Assembly (NCBI GenBank): GCA_035629025.1
Contig: DASPIU010000037.1
Span: 14,683 to 78,682 of the forward strand
DNA from: Stenotrophomonas_A sp035629025
GTDB lineage: Bacteria > Pseudomonadota > Gammaproteobacteria > Xanthomonadales > Xanthomonadaceae
Direction: 5' to 3'
Length of the DNA stretch: 64,000 nt
Positions 17,524 through 27,057 of this stretch are shown here, one piece after another. The notes beneath the pieces were generated by a model. That model did not search any database and was not told where the DNA came from. It saw nothing but the letters and a program-made list of their open reading frames with translations. The translations under genes were made by a program, and so were the position numbers. Each line of letters begins with the position of its first letter. Position 1 is the stretch's first letter.

Positions 17524-18468
17524 ATGCCCTTGATGACCGCGTCGGCTGGATCGTGGCGCCCGCTGCCCTGGTTGCTGGCAGCATTGCTGCTGATGCCAGC
17601 CTGCAAGCGCGAACCGGCGGAACTGCCTGGCGCCACCGCCGAGCCCGCGGCCGCCGTGCGCGGGTTGGCCGAACGCCTGCGCGCCAATGACCTGGCCGGC
17701 TTCGCCAAGGCCGCCGTCACTCCCGAACAGCACGCGCAGCTGGAAACCGCCTGGCGCGAAGGCCGCAGCCGCTGGCCGTTGACCAGCCTGCCGCTGGGCG
17801 GCGAGCTGCCCGCGCTGCTGCAATACCTGTCGGCGCCCGGTGCCGAGCAGCGCCTGCAGCGCGCCTTCGACGTGCAGGTGGCGGGGCAGGGCGAGGGGCT
17901 GAAGCAGGCCGCGCATTCGCTGGGCCTGTTCGGCGTGCAATACCTGCGCAACCAGGGCGACTACACCCCAGAGCAGCGCGCCCACTACGTGCAGCTGGTC
18001 AACGCGTTGGCTGGCTGGGCGGCGACCGCGCCGCTGGCCGAGCGCCCGCATGCGCAGGCGGCCATCACCCGCCTGGTCGCGGCCGCGCGCCGCACCGGCC
18101 TGTCCGATCCGGCCGCGCTCCAGGCCGCGGGCATGGACGCGAGTCTGCGCAAGCTGGGTCCGTTCGTGCAGGAGCTGAAAGCGGTGCTCGACAGCTATGG
18201 CCTGACGCTGGATACCAGCCTGGACGAAACGCGTGTCGGGCTGGTCAGCCAGGACGGCGATCAGGCGCGGGTCCACCTGCAGTATCCGCTGGCCGCCGAA
18301 CAGATCGATACCAGTGCCACCCTGGTGCGGATCGGCGGCCACTGGTACCTGCAGAGCATCCAGGACGAGGTGCGCGCGGTACTCGCCGCCGCACAGACGG
18401 CTCCGGCACCAGGACCCGCCGCACCGGCAGCAGCGAATGCGTCGCCCGCGCAGCCGCCTAAGCCATAA
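17524..18468 (+). CDS. Putative lipoprotein of unknown function, coupled to plsB
   Basis: A 314-residue precursor with a hydrophobic signal and lipobox MPAC (lipidated Cys27). The mature part is mostly helical ('VRGLAERLRANDLAGFAKAAVTPEQHAQLETAWREG'). It ends with a beta-rich stretch near 'VGLVSQDGDQARVHLQYPL...TLVRIGGHWYLQS' that looks like a SnoaL/NTF2-like or DUF3828-type strand set, though I cannot name the family. A proline- and alanine-rich tail follows. GGGGAG lies about 8 nt before the ATG. The stop TAA shares its last base with the plsB ATG, so translation is probably coupled and the protein may relate to the envelope. Confidence 0.75.
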   Translation: MPLMTASAGSWRPLPWLLAALLLMPACKREPAELPGATAEPAAAVRGLAERLRANDLAGFAKAAVTPEQHAQLETAWREGRSRWPLTSLPLGGELPALLQYLSAPGAEQRLQRAFDVQVAGQGEGLKQAAHSLGLFGVQYLRNQGDYTPEQRAHYVQLVNALAGWAATAPLAERPHAQAAITRLVAAARRTGLSDPAALQAAGMDASLRKLGPFVQELKAVLDSYGLTLDTSLDETRVGLVSQDGDQARVHLQYPLAAEQIDTSATLVRIGGHWYLQSIQDEVRAVLAAAQTAPAPGPAAPAAANASPAQPPKP

Positions 18469-21083
18469 TGGCGCCGATGCCCGAACAGAATAATTTGCCG
18501 TTTCCGGACGGCCAGCCCGATCCGGATCGCGCCCAGCCCCCGGCGCCGCCGCGCGTGCCCATGGCGCCCCCAGGCGCGCCCCGCCAGACCCGGCGCCCGT
18601 TGTGGGCGCGGTTGCTCGGGCGCATGGCCGACCCGTGGCTGAGCCTGACCATCGAGCCGGAACACCCCGGCCAGTACGACGATGGTCGCCCGGTGGTCTA
18701 CGTGCTGGAAGACTATGGCCTGTCCAACGCACTGATCCTGGACAAGGCCTGTCGCGAGGCCGGCCTGCCGTCGCCGCTGGTGCCGCTGCCCGGCGACCCG
18801 CTGCAGCGCAAGCGCGCCTACCTGGCGCTGTCACGGCGCAGCAGCAGCAACTCGCTGATCCCGGAACAGCGCGGCGGCAAGACCCATTCCGATTCCCTGG
18901 CCAAGCTGCTGCAGGCGCATCGCGCGCGTCCGGACCTGGACGTGCACCTGGTGCCGGTGTCGATCTTCGTCGGCCGCGCGCCGGACAAGCAGAGCGGCTG
19001 GTTCGCCGTGCTGTTCTCGGAAAACTGGGCGCTGGTCGGCCGCTTCCGCCGCCTGCTGTCAGTGCTGCTCAACGGCCGCACCACCATCGTGCGTTTCGCC
19101 CCGCCGATCTCGCTGCGCCAGACCCTGGACGAGGGCCTGCCGCCCGAGCGCACCTTGCGCAAGCTGCAGCGCGTGCTGCGCACGCATTTCCGCCGCATCC
19201 GCGAGGCGGTGATCGGCCCGGACCTGTCCACCCGCCGCCTGCTCGTCGACCAGGTACTGGCCGCCGAGCCTGTGCGCGAAGCCATTGCCGCGCAGGCCAA
19301 GCGCGACAACAGCAAGCCGGTCGATGCCTGGCGCAAGGCCCATGCCTACGCCTGGGAGATTGCCGCCGACTACTCCAGCCCGGTCGTGCGTTCGGCCAGC
19401 TTCCTGCTCACCCACGTCTGGAACCGCATCTACGCCGGCGTGCTGGTGCATCACCTGGACAAGCTCAAGCAGGCCGCCCCCGGCTACGAAGTGGTGTACG
19501 TCCCCAGCCACCGCAGCCACATGGACTACCTGCTGCTGTCCTACCTGCTGTACGAACGCGGCATCGTGCCGCCGCACATCGTGGCCGGCATCAACCTCAA
19601 CCTGCCGGTGGTCGGCACCCTGCTGCGCAAGGGCGGTGCGTTCTTCATCCGCCGCTCCATCCGCGGCAATGCGCTGTATTCGGCGGTGCTGGGCGAGTAC
19701 GTGGCGCAGCTGGTCGGCGGCGGCTATTCCATCGAATACTTTGTCGAAGGCGGGCGTTCGCGCACCGGCCGCCTGTTGCAGCCCAAGGGCGGCATGATCG
19801 TGATGACGCTGCGCGCCTTCCTGCGCCAGCCGCGCAAGCCGGTGCTGTTCCAGCCGGTCTACATCGGCTACGAGAAGCTGATGGAGGGCAACAGCTACCT
19901 GGACGAGCTCAGTGGCCGGCCGAAGGAAAAGGAATCGATCTGGGCGCTGCTGTGGGGCATTCCCAAGGTGCTCAAGCAGAATTACGGCCAGGTGGTGGTG
20001 AACTTCGGCGAGCCGATTCCGCTCAACGAAGTGCTGGCCCGCGAGGCGCCGGAATGGGATGGCCGGCCGCTGTCCGAGGACGAGAAGCCGGCCTGGCTCT
20101 CGCGCACGGTCGATGCGCTGGCCGAGCAGATCCAGGTGCGCGTCAACGGCGCCGCCGACGTCAACCCGATCAACTTCCTGGCCCTGGCCCTGCTGTCCAC
20201 GCCCAAGCACGCGATGGGCGAGGCCGACCTGATCGCGCAGATCGAGCTGTGCAAGAAGCTGCTGGCCGAAATGCCGTATTCGGACCGGGTCACCGTCACC
20301 CCGCACACGCCCGAGCGCATCATTGCCCACGCCGAGGAGATCAACGTCCTCACCCGCACCCCGCACCCGCTGGGCGACGTGCTGAGCGTGAGCGGCGACA
20401 CCGCGGTGTTGCTGAGCTATTTCCGCAACAACGTCATCCACCTGTTCACGGCTTCGTCGTGGGTGGCCTGCTGCTTCCAGAACAACCGGCGCATGAGCCG
20501 TGCCGGTCTGGTCCGTCTGGGGCGTACCGTGTATCCGTTCCTGCAGGCCGAGCTGTTCCTGCCGTGGACCGAGGACGAGTTCGCCGGCCGCATCGAGCAG
20601 ACCATCGAAGTGTTCGTCCGCGAAGGCCTGCTGATGAGCATCAACGACGACGACGGCGGCATCCTCGCCCGCAACACCGGGCAGACCGACGAGGTGTTCC
20701 GCCTGCGCGCGATCGGCCATTCCCTGCAGCAGGCGTTCGAGCGCTATTACATCGCCATCTCGGTGCTGGTGAAGAACGGCCCCGGCGTGCTCGGCGCGGC
20801 CGAACTGGAAAGCCTGTGCCAACAGGCCGCGCAGCGCCTGAGCCTGCTGTACGCGCCGGCCGCGCCGGAATTCTTCGACAAGAGCCTGTTCCGTGGCTTC
20901 ATCCAGAAGATGCGCGAACTGCGCCTGGTGTGGCCGGACGAGAACAGCAAGCTGGTGTTCGACGAACGCCTGGATACCTGGGCCAAGGACGCCAAGTTCA
21001 TCCTCGGCCGCGAGCTGCGCCATACCATCGAGCGGGTGAGCCCGGCGGCGGCGCGGCCCGAAGAGGTGGTCACGCAGGATTAG
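18468..21083 (+). CDS. plsB: Glycerol-3-phosphate 1-O-acyltransferase PlsB
   Basis: Membrane-associated enzyme that acylates glycerol-3-phosphate with acyl-CoA or acyl-ACP, the first step of phospholipid synthesis. At 871 residues it is somewhat longer than E. coli PlsB (807), mainly through a proline-rich N-terminus. The catalytic HX4D motif is HRSHMD (His348, Asp353). Acyltransferase block III, which binds glycerol phosphate, is 'YFVEGGRSRTGRLLQPKGGM', and block IV follows as 'VLFQPVYIGYEKL'. The start overlaps the lipoprotein stop by one base. The 3' end overlaps the convergent small YdcH-like gene by 4 nt. Confidence 0.96.
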   Translation: MAPMPEQNNLPFPDGQPDPDRAQPPAPPRVPMAPPGAPRQTRRPLWARLLGRMADPWLSLTIEPEHPGQYDDGRPVVYVLEDYGLSNALILDKACREAGLPSPLVPLPGDPLQRKRAYLALSRRSSSNSLIPEQRGGKTHSDSLAKLLQAHRARPDLDVHLVPVSIFVGRAPDKQSGWFAVLFSENWALVGRFRRLLSVLLNGRTTIVRFAPPISLRQTLDEGLPPERTLRKLQRVLRTHFRRIREAVIGPDLSTRRLLVDQVLAAEPVREAIAAQAKRDNSKPVDAWRKAHAYAWEIAADYSSPVVRSASFLLTHVWNRIYAGVLVHHLDKLKQAAPGYEVVYVPSHRSHMDYLLLSYLLYERGIVPPHIVAGINLNLPVVGTLLRKGGAFFIRRSIRGNALYSAVLGEYVAQLVGGGYSIEYFVEGGRSRTGRLLQPKGGMIVMTLRAFLRQPRKPVLFQPVYIGYEKLMEGNSYLDELSGRPKEKESIWALLWGIPKVLKQNYGQVVVNFGEPIPLNEVLAREAPEWDGRPLSEDEKPAWLSRTVDALAEQIQVRVNGAADVNPINFLALALLSTPKHAMGEADLIAQIELCKKLLAEMPYSDRVTVTPHTPERIIAHAEEINVLTRTPHPLGDVLSVSGDTAVLLSYFRNNVIHLFTASSWVACCFQNNRRMSRAGLVRLGRTVYPFLQAELFLPWTEDEFAGRIEQTIEVFVREGLLMSINDDDGGILARNTGQTDEVFRLRAIGHSLQQAFERYYIAISVLVKNGPGVLGAAELESLCQQAAQRLSLLYAPAAPEFFDKSLFRGFIQKMRELRLVWPDENSKLVFDERLDTWAKDAKFILGRELRHTIERVSPAAARPEEVVTQD

Positions 21084-21286
21084 GCCGGCTCGTCGGGGAT
21101 CAGCGCGCTTTCCAGCTTGGCGATGCAGTCCTTCAGCTGCAGCTTGCGCTTCTTCAGCCGCTTGATCGTCAGCTCGTCGGCTTCCAGGTTGGCGACGCGC
21201 TGGCTGATCTCCTCGTCGAGCTGGCGATGCTCGCGCCTGAGCACGTGCAGTCGGTCGGCAACGGTGGCGGGGTCCAGGTTCTCCAT
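21080..21286 (-). CDS. YdcH family (DUF465) small protein
   Basis: A 68-residue, strongly helical protein: 'LDEEISQRVANLEADELTIKRLKKRKLQLKDCIAKLE'. The dense KxRKLxLKD pattern is the hallmark of the YdcH/DUF465 family, whose members are short coiled-coil proteins with no established function. The ATG at 21286 gives the normal family length. It is antisense at its 3' end to the last 4 nt of plsB and is divergent from ttcA with about 90 nt between them. Confidence 0.85.
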   Translation of the reverse strand: MENLDPATVADRLHVLRREHRQLDEEISQRVANLEADELTIKRLKKRKLQLKDCIAKLESALIPDEPA

Positions 21287-21376
21287 CGTCGCCGAGCTTA
21301 CACCGCCGCCGTGCCGCGGGCAGCGCCATCCGGACGGCGCATGGGCGGCCGCGGCGGCGCCGCCTGACCCGGTAGA

Positions 21377-22288
21377 ATGATGCGGATGAGCGCTGTCGTC
21401 CCCCTCCCTGATCCCTTGCCGCGCCGCGATCCGCGCGTGGCCGGCCGCGAGCAGGCCAAGCTGGCCAAGCGCCTGCGCCGCCAGGTCGGCGAAGCCATTG
21501 CCGACTACGGCATGATCGAGGCCGGCGACAAGGTCATGGTCTGCCTGTCCGGTGGCAAGGACAGCTACACCTTGCTCGACGTGCTGCTGCAGCTGCAGAA
21601 GAAGGCGCCGGTGCCCTTTGAACTGGTCGCGGTCAACCTGGACCAGAAGCAACCCGGTTTTCCCGAGCATGTGCTGCCCGACTACCTGCGCTCGCTGGGC
21701 GTGGCCTACCACGTCATCGAGCAGGACACCTATTCGGTGGTCAGCCGCGTCGTGCCCGAGGGCAAGACGATGTGCTCGCTGTGTTCGCGCCTGCGCCGCG
21801 GCGCGCTGTATGCCTATGCCGAGGCGCACGGCTTCACCAAGATCGCGCTCGGCCACCATCGCGACGACATGGTGGCCACGTTCTTCATGAACCTGTTCCA
21901 CCACGCCAAGCTCTCGGGCATGCCGCCGAAACTGCGCAGCGACGACGGCAAGCACGTGGTGATCCGCCCGCTTGCCTACGTGGCCGAGCGCGACATCATC
22001 GAGTATGCGCAGGCGCGCCAGTTTCCGATCATTCCCTGCAACCTGTGCGGCAGCCAGGAAAACCTGCAGCGGCGGCAGGTCGGCCTGATGCTCAAGCAAT
22101 GGGAAAAGGACAGCCCCGGGCGCATCGAGCAGATTGCCCGCGCCATGGGCCAGGTCCGTCCTTCGCATCTGGCTGACCGCCAGCTGTTCGACTTTGCCGC
22201 GCTGGGCCGGCACGGCGATGCGCCGCTGCCCGATGCCCATGCCTGGCTGGCCGGCGCCGACCCGCTGCCTGCCGACCCGCAGCCCTAG
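21377..22288 (+). CDS. ttcA: tRNA 2-thiocytidine(32) synthetase TtcA
   Basis: Iron-sulfur enzyme that thiolates cytidine 32 of certain tRNAs, using ATP to activate the base. The PP-loop SGGKDS lies at residues 58-63. The cluster cysteines are in MCSLCSR (Cys133 and Cys136), and a third sits in 'IIPCNLCGSQ'. 'GHHRDDMVATFFMNLF' is characteristic of the TtcA group. The 303-residue length is typical. Three nearby ATGs (21377, 21380, 21386) are possible starts; the first is given and the others change only a few residues. Confidence 0.95.
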   Translation: MMRMSAVVPLPDPLPRRDPRVAGREQAKLAKRLRRQVGEAIADYGMIEAGDKVMVCLSGGKDSYTLLDVLLQLQKKAPVPFELVAVNLDQKQPGFPEHVLPDYLRSLGVAYHVIEQDTYSVVSRVVPEGKTMCSLCSRLRRGALYAYAEAHGFTKIALGHHRDDMVATFFMNLFHHAKLSGMPPKLRSDDGKHVVIRPLAYVAERDIIEYAQARQFPIIPCNLCGSQENLQRRQVGLMLKQWEKDSPGRIEQIARAMGQVRPSHLADRQLFDFAALGRHGDAPLPDAHAWLAGADPLPADPQP

Positions 22289-22347
22289 CCGCCGCGCCGG
22301 GCATTCCCGCGCCCGCGGCCCCTCTTCCGCTTTCAGTCCTGGATCTC

Positions 22348-23256
22348 ATGTTCTTTCGCAACCTGACCCTGTTCCGCTTTCCCACCACCCTCGACTTCTC
22401 CCAGATCGACACCCTGCTGCCCGAGGCCTTGCTCAAGCCGGTCGGCCCGCTGGAGCTGACCTCGCGCGGCTTCATCTCGCCGTTCGGGCGCGATGAGCAG
22501 GAAGCGCTGTCGCATCGCATCGGCGAATTCCTGTGGCTGACCATCGGCGGCGAGGACAAGATCCTGCCCGGTTCGGTGGTCAACGACCTGCTGGCGCGCA
22601 AGGTGGCCGAGATCGAGGAGAAGGAAGGGCGCCGGCCCGGCGGCCGCGCGCGCAAGCGCCTCAAGGACGATCTGATCCACGAACTGCTGCCGCGTGCCTT
22701 CGTCAAGAGCTCGCGCACTGATGCCATGCTCGACCTGGAGAACGGCTACATCGCCGTGGATACCTCCAGTCGCAAGACGGGCGAGAACGTCATGTCGGAA
22801 ATCCGCGGGCTGCTCGGCTCGTTCCCGGCGCTGCCGCTGAACGCGGAAGTGGCGCCGCGCGCCATCCTCACCGGCTGGATTGCCGGTGAGGAACTGCCTG
22901 AAGGACTCAGCCTCGGCGAAGAGTGCGAGATGAAGGACCCGATCGAGGGTGGAGCGGTGGTCAAGTGCCAGCACCAGGAGCTGCGCTGCGAGGAAATCGA
23001 CAAGCACCTGGAAGCGGGCAAGCAGGTCACCAAGCTGGCGCTGACACTCGATGACCACGTGTCCTTCGTGCTCGGCGATGACCTGGTGATCCGCAAGCTC
23101 AAGTTCCTCGACGGCGCGCTGGACCAGCTCGAAAGCAGCGACCAGGACGGCGTGCGCGCCGAGCTGGACGCGCGCTTTGCCCTGATGAGCGGCGAAGTGC
23201 GGCGTTTGTTCCTGCTGCTGGAAAACGCCTTGAAGCTGAGCAAGGCCGAAGCCTGA
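22348..23256 (+). CDS. rdgC: Recombination-associated protein RdgC
   Basis: Ring-shaped, non-specific DNA-binding protein that limits RecA activity. The 302 residues match the family length. The start 'MFFRNLTLFRF' and the segments 'PVGPLELTSRGFISPFGR', 'VNDLLARKVAEIEEKEGRRPGGRARKRLKDDL' and 'LPRAFVKSSRTDAMLD' are diagnostic. It lies 59 nt after ttcA and 12 nt before the metallopeptidase gene on the same strand, so the three may form an operon. Confidence 0.96.
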   Translation: MFFRNLTLFRFPTTLDFSQIDTLLPEALLKPVGPLELTSRGFISPFGRDEQEALSHRIGEFLWLTIGGEDKILPGSVVNDLLARKVAEIEEKEGRRPGGRARKRLKDDLIHELLPRAFVKSSRTDAMLDLENGYIAVDTSSRKTGENVMSEIRGLLGSFPALPLNAEVAPRAILTGWIAGEELPEGLSLGEECEMKDPIEGGAVVKCQHQELRCEEIDKHLEAGKQVTKLALTLDDHVSFVLGDDLVIRKLKFLDGALDQLESSDQDGVRAELDARFALMSGEVRRLFLLLENALKLSKAEA

Positions 23257-23268
23257 TCGAGGTGACGC

Positions 23269-24090
23269 ATGCGCCCGCCACGGGCGTATGCTGTGGCTGC
23301 CATGGCGAAGTTCCTCCCCCGACTGATCGCCTCGTCGCCGCGCGCCGTGCAGCGCGATTGCGTGCGCCTGCGCCTGGACGACGAACAGGAAATAGAAGTG
23401 CTGCGCGTGCGCGACCCGCGCGCGCGGCGCATCAAGCTCAGCGTGGATGAGCGCGGCGCGCGCCTGACCTTGCCCGCACGCGCCAGTGGGGTGGCCGGCG
23501 AACGCTTCCTGCTCGAACACCGGCAATGGCTGCAACAGCAGCTGGCCCGCTATGCCGACGACGCGTTGTTGCCGCCGCTGCAGCGCGGTGTGGCCGGGCA
23601 GTGGCTGCCGCTGCGCGGTGAACTGCGTCCGCTGCATTGGCACGAGTCGCGCTACGCGCGGATCGATTGCGATGACGAAGGCATCCACTTCCACCTGCCG
23701 GCGCGTGCCACCGCTCCGGCCATGGCGCGCGCGCTGCGCGACTTCTACGAATCCCAGGCCCGCGCCGATGTCGGCCGCTGGCTGCCCAAGTATCTGCCCG
23801 GCCTGCCGCGCGCGCCGGCGCGCGTGCGCCTGAAGGTGATGTCATCGCAGTGGGGCTCGTTGGCCCCCGACGGCACGATGGCGCTGGACCTGGCGCTGGT
23901 GCTGGGCCGCGCATCGGCCTTCGAGTACGTGCTGGTGCACGAGCTCTGCCACCTGATCCAGGCCAACCACTCGCCGGCGTTCTGGCACGAGGTCGAGCGC
24001 CGCTTCCCTCTGTGGCGCGAGGAGCGCGACTACTTCCATCGCCAGGGCCGTTCGCTCAAGGCGCAGCTGCGGCAGCTGTTGCGCGGCTGA
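23269..24090 (+). CDS. YgjP-like (DUF45) zinc metallopeptidase-domain protein
   Basis: A 273-residue protein of the YgjP-like/M48-related group. The zinc motif HELCH is at residues 224-228 within 'YVLVHELCHLIQANHSPAFWHEVERRFP', and a third ligand usually comes from the downstream His/Glu. The N-terminal half ('RARRIKLSVDERGARLTLPARA') is the usual DUF45 beta region. The middle 'RVRLKVMSSQWGSLAPDGTMALDLAL' matches the family's conserved WGSC-like block, with Leu replacing the usual Cys. A GAGG lies 6 nt before the ATG at 23269; the ATG at 23302 is an alternative. The cellular role is unknown. Confidence 0.85.
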   Translation: MRPPRAYAVAAMAKFLPRLIASSPRAVQRDCVRLRLDDEQEIEVLRVRDPRARRIKLSVDERGARLTLPARASGVAGERFLLEHRQWLQQQLARYADDALLPPLQRGVAGQWLPLRGELRPLHWHESRYARIDCDDEGIHFHLPARATAPAMARALRDFYESQARADVGRWLPKYLPGLPRAPARVRLKVMSSQWGSLAPDGTMALDLALVLGRASAFEYVLVHELCHLIQANHSPAFWHEVERRFPLWREERDYFHRQGRSLKAQLRQLLRG

Positions 24091-24099
24091 GGCGCAACG

Positions 24100-24978
24100 C
24101 TAGGCGGCGGCGGAGGTTCCCGCTGCGGTCGCATCGAGGAACGGCTGCAGCAGCGCGGCTACCGCCGCCGGCATTTCCATGTGCAGGTGGTGCGTGCCTT
24201 CCAGCAGCTGCAGTTGTCCGTTGCGCAGCAACTGCGCGCGCCGCGTGCGCAAGGGTTCCGGGAAATACGGCTGCGCCGGCGTGGCGAACACGACCAGGGT
24301 TGGGCATTCGATGGCCGCGACCAGCACATCGATCTGCGCCTCGGTCATGCGCACGGCGGTGGGCAGGGTCAGGCGCTGGTCGCTGCCCCAGCTGTAGCCG
24401 CCCGGCACCGCGCGCACGCCGCGTTCCACCAGCAGGCGCGCGCTGGCTTCGCTCAGCTGGTTGGCCATCATCCGTGCGCGCACCGGCGCTTCCAGGTTCG
24501 GGAAGACACGCAGCGCCTTGCCCGCCAGCGCGTGCGCCGCTTCCACGCTCTGGCGCAGGCGGCTGGCGGTGTTCTCCACCGTCTCGCCCAGGCCGCCGAG
24601 CGCTTCGATCACCACCAGCGCCTCGATCCGCGCCGGCACCGCGGCCGCGACCAGGCTGGCGATGCCCGCGCCCATCGAATGGCCGAGCAGGGTGAAGCGT
24701 TCCCAGCCCAGCGCATCGGCCACCGCCAGCACATTGCCGATGGCGCCGATCATCGTGTATTCGCTGCCCGCCGGCAGGGCAGCGCTGTGGCCGTGGCCGG
24801 GCAGGTCGATCATGACCAGATCCAGGCCGCGCAGCTCCGCAGCCAGGGGCAGGAAGCTGGCCGCGTTGTCGAGCCAGCCGTGCAGCGCCAGTACCCGGCG
24901 TCCACCTTCCATCCCGCAGCGCAGGCCGCGCAGTTCGCCAAACGGCAGGGTGCAGGCAAATTCGCGCACCGTGCTCAT
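24100..24978 (-). CDS. Alpha/beta hydrolase
   Basis: A 292-residue soluble alpha/beta-hydrolase, probably an esterase or thioesterase; the substrate cannot be read from sequence. The oxyanion segment is 'VLALHGWLDNAASF', the nucleophile elbow is GHSMG and the strand before it is 'DLVMIDLPGHGHS'. The catalytic His is likely in 'LLEGTHHLHMEMP' near the C-terminus. The ATG overlaps the hemH stop by 4 nt (ATGA on the minus strand), so it is probably translated together with hemH, a pairing without an obvious metabolic reason. Confidence 0.88.
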   Translation of the reverse strand: MSTVREFACTLPFGELRGLRCGMEGGRRVLALHGWLDNAASFLPLAAELRGLDLVMIDLPGHGHSAALPAGSEYTMIGAIGNVLAVADALGWERFTLLGHSMGAGIASLVAAAVPARIEALVVIEALGGLGETVENTASRLRQSVEAAHALAGKALRVFPNLEAPVRARMMANQLSEASARLLVERGVRAVPGGYSWGSDQRLTLPTAVRMTEAQIDVLVAAIECPTLVVFATPAQPYFPEPLRTRRAQLLRNGQLQLLEGTHHLHMEMPAAVAALLQPFLDATAAGTSAAA

Positions 24979-25931
24979 GCGTTGCGCACCAGGGCCGCCA
25001 GCGCCTGCGCATGGGCGGGCGAGGCATTGAGGCAGCGGATGTAGCGCAACTGGGTACCGCGCGCGGAAAGGGTGCGGGCAAAGCCGATCGCCACTTCTTC
25101 GAGCGTTTCCAGGCAATCGGTGGCAAAGCCCGGGCAGACCACGTCCACGCTGCGCACGCCGGCGTCGGCCAGCGCCCACAGCGCCGGTTCGGCATAGGGC
25201 TGCAGCCAGCGCTCGCGACCGAAGCGTGACTGATAGCCGAGCTGCCATTCGCCGTCGGCCAGGCCCAGCGCCGCGGCGATCGCGCGCGCGCTGGCCTCGC
25301 AGCGTTGCGGGTAGGGGTCGCCGTCGTCGGCCACGCGTTGCGGCAGGCCATGGAAGGAGAACATCAGCCGCTCACCGCGGCCGTGTGCTTCCCAGTGCGC
25401 GCGGATGGAGGCGGCGACGGCCGCCACCCAGGCCGGGTCTTCGGCGTAGTCGCGGATCAGGTCCACGCGCACGCGCGGATGGCGCCGGCACCAGTCGTCG
25501 ACGCGATCCTGCACCGAGGCGGTGGTGGTGGTGGAATACTGCGGGTACAGCGGCAGCACCACGATGCGCTCGAATCCTTCGGCGGCCAGGGCTTCCAGTG
25601 CCGGCGCCAGTGCCGGCTCGCCGTAGCGCATGGCCCAGTCCACCCGCCAGTGCGGCAGCTCGCGCTGCATGCCCGCGGCCAGCGCGGCGGTATGCACCGC
25701 CAGCGGCGAGCCACCGGGCAACCAGACCTGCGCGTACTTCTCCGCCGAACGCGGCCCGCGCAGCGGCAGGATCAAACCATGCAGCAGCGGCTTCCACAGC
25801 CAGGCGGGGATGGACACCACGCGCGGGTCGCCGAGGAACTCGGCCAGATAGCGCCGCACGGCCTTGGCCGTGGGCGCGGCGGGCGTGCCGAGATTGACCG
25901 CCAGCACGGCGGTGTTGGGTGTGTCGGGCAT
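24975..25931 (-). CDS. hemH: Ferrochelatase
   Basis: Inserts Fe2+ into protoporphyrin IX, the final step of haem b synthesis. The protein has 318 residues. It starts 'TAVLAVNLGTPAAPTAKAVRRYLAEFLGDPRVV'. The conserved 'SPL' region is 'LPGGSPLAVHT', the catalytic His is in 'LMFSFHGLPQR', and 'PLYPQYSTTTTASV' and 'VCPGFATDCLETLEEV' are further signatures. The first gene of a two-gene unit with the downstream hydrolase. It is divergent from the SYLF-domain gene with about 170 nt between them. Confidence 0.97.
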   Translation of the reverse strand: MPDTPNTAVLAVNLGTPAAPTAKAVRRYLAEFLGDPRVVSIPAWLWKPLLHGLILPLRGPRSAEKYAQVWLPGGSPLAVHTAALAAGMQRELPHWRVDWAMRYGEPALAPALEALAAEGFERIVVLPLYPQYSTTTTASVQDRVDDWCRRHPRVRVDLIRDYAEDPAWVAAVAASIRAHWEAHGRGERLMFSFHGLPQRVADDGDPYPQRCEASARAIAAALGLADGEWQLGYQSRFGRERWLQPYAEPALWALADAGVRSVDVVCPGFATDCLETLEEVAIGFARTLSARGTQLRYIRCLNASPAHAQALAALVRNA

Positions 25932-26104
25932 GGTCGTTATTGTGGCAGGACGGCCGTGGCCACGCCGCCTTTTTGCTTGATGATCGCGATAGCCATGGGC
26001 TTGCGTGTGCGTTCCGACACGCGGCGCTAATGGCCGATTCACTCCGGCGCGACTAACTTCGGCCATTACCTTAATCTTCCCGCGATCACTTACTGGAGCC
26101 CGCC

Positions 26105-26986
26105 ATGCCCCGCCTGTCGCGTCTTGCCCTGCTGCTGTCCCTGACGTTCGCCGCCGGTCATGCCATTGCCGGCCCCGAGGAAGACCAGCGTGCGCGCAAC
26201 GCGGTGAGGGTGCTGGCAGAAATCCAGAAGATTCCCGAGCAGGCGATTCCCGACAAGCTGCTGGATGAGGCGCGGGCCATCGTGGTCATCCCGGATACGA
26301 TCAAGGCCGGCCTGGTGATCGGCGGGCGCCGCGGCCATGGCCTGATGTCGATCAAGTCGCCCGACGGCAGCTGGTCGCCGCCGGTATTCGTCAAGCTCAC
26401 CGGCGGCAGCATCGGCTTCCAGGCCGGTGTGCAGTCCTCCGACGTGGTGCTGGTGTTCCGCAACGATCGCAGCCTGGACAACATCGTCAACGGCAAGTTC
26501 ACCCTGGGCGCCGATGCCGGCGTGGCCGCCGGCCCGGTGGGCCGCAATGCCGCGGCCGCCACCGATGGCCAGCTGAAGGCGGAAATCTGGTCGTGGTCGC
26601 GCGCGCGCGGCCTGTTCGCCGGCGTCGCACTGGATGGTGCGATCCTGCAGATCGATGACGAGGCCGACCTGAATGCCTACGGCAGCGGCAGCACGCCGCG
26701 GATGATCTTCGAGAACCGCGCACCGGAGCAGCCCTCCAGCGATGTCATCGCCTTCCGCGACCGTCTGGAAGAGGCCACCTACACCGCCCGCGTCAACCGC
26801 GGTGAAGGTGCGCCGGCGCCCGCGCCGCGTGCCGCTGGCCCGGCGCCGGCCGCGCCCGCTCCGGCGGTGCAGGAAGCCACCACCGCGCCGATCCAGTCCG
26901 CGCCGGCCAACGCGCAGCCGCAGCAGGGTTTCCAGCCGGTGGCCGAGGGTGAGGTACGCACCGAATCGCTCGACGGCAAGCCCTGA
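26105..26986 (+). CDS. Secreted SYLF-domain (YSC84/DUF500) lipid-binding protein
   Basis: A 293-residue precursor with a Sec signal (LLLSLTFAAGHAIA). The SYLF domain (about residues 40-205) begins 'IPEQAIPDKLLDEARAIVVIPDTIKAGLVIGGRRGHGLM' and contains 'GGSIGFQAGVQSSDVVLVFRNDRSL' and 'IWSWSRARGLFAGVALDGAIL', a good family match. The domain binds phosphoinositides in eukaryotes; in bacteria its role is not settled. The C-terminal 80 residues are low-complexity Ala/Pro-rich sequence. It is followed by tatABC on the same strand after about 70 nt. Confidence 0.9.
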   Translation: MPRLSRLALLLSLTFAAGHAIAGPEEDQRARNAVRVLAEIQKIPEQAIPDKLLDEARAIVVIPDTIKAGLVIGGRRGHGLMSIKSPDGSWSPPVFVKLTGGSIGFQAGVQSSDVVLVFRNDRSLDNIVNGKFTLGADAGVAAGPVGRNAAAATDGQLKAEIWSWSRARGLFAGVALDGAILQIDDEADLNAYGSGSTPRMIFENRAPEQPSSDVIAFRDRLEEATYTARVNRGEGAPAPAPRAAGPAPAAPAPAVQEATTAPIQSAPANAQPQQGFQPVAEGEVRTESLDGKP

Positions 26987-27057
26987 AAGTCACCACCCGG
27001 CGGGGCGCCCGGTGCGCTATCCTGCGGGCTCCTACCACTGCAAGCGAAGTGCGGATC

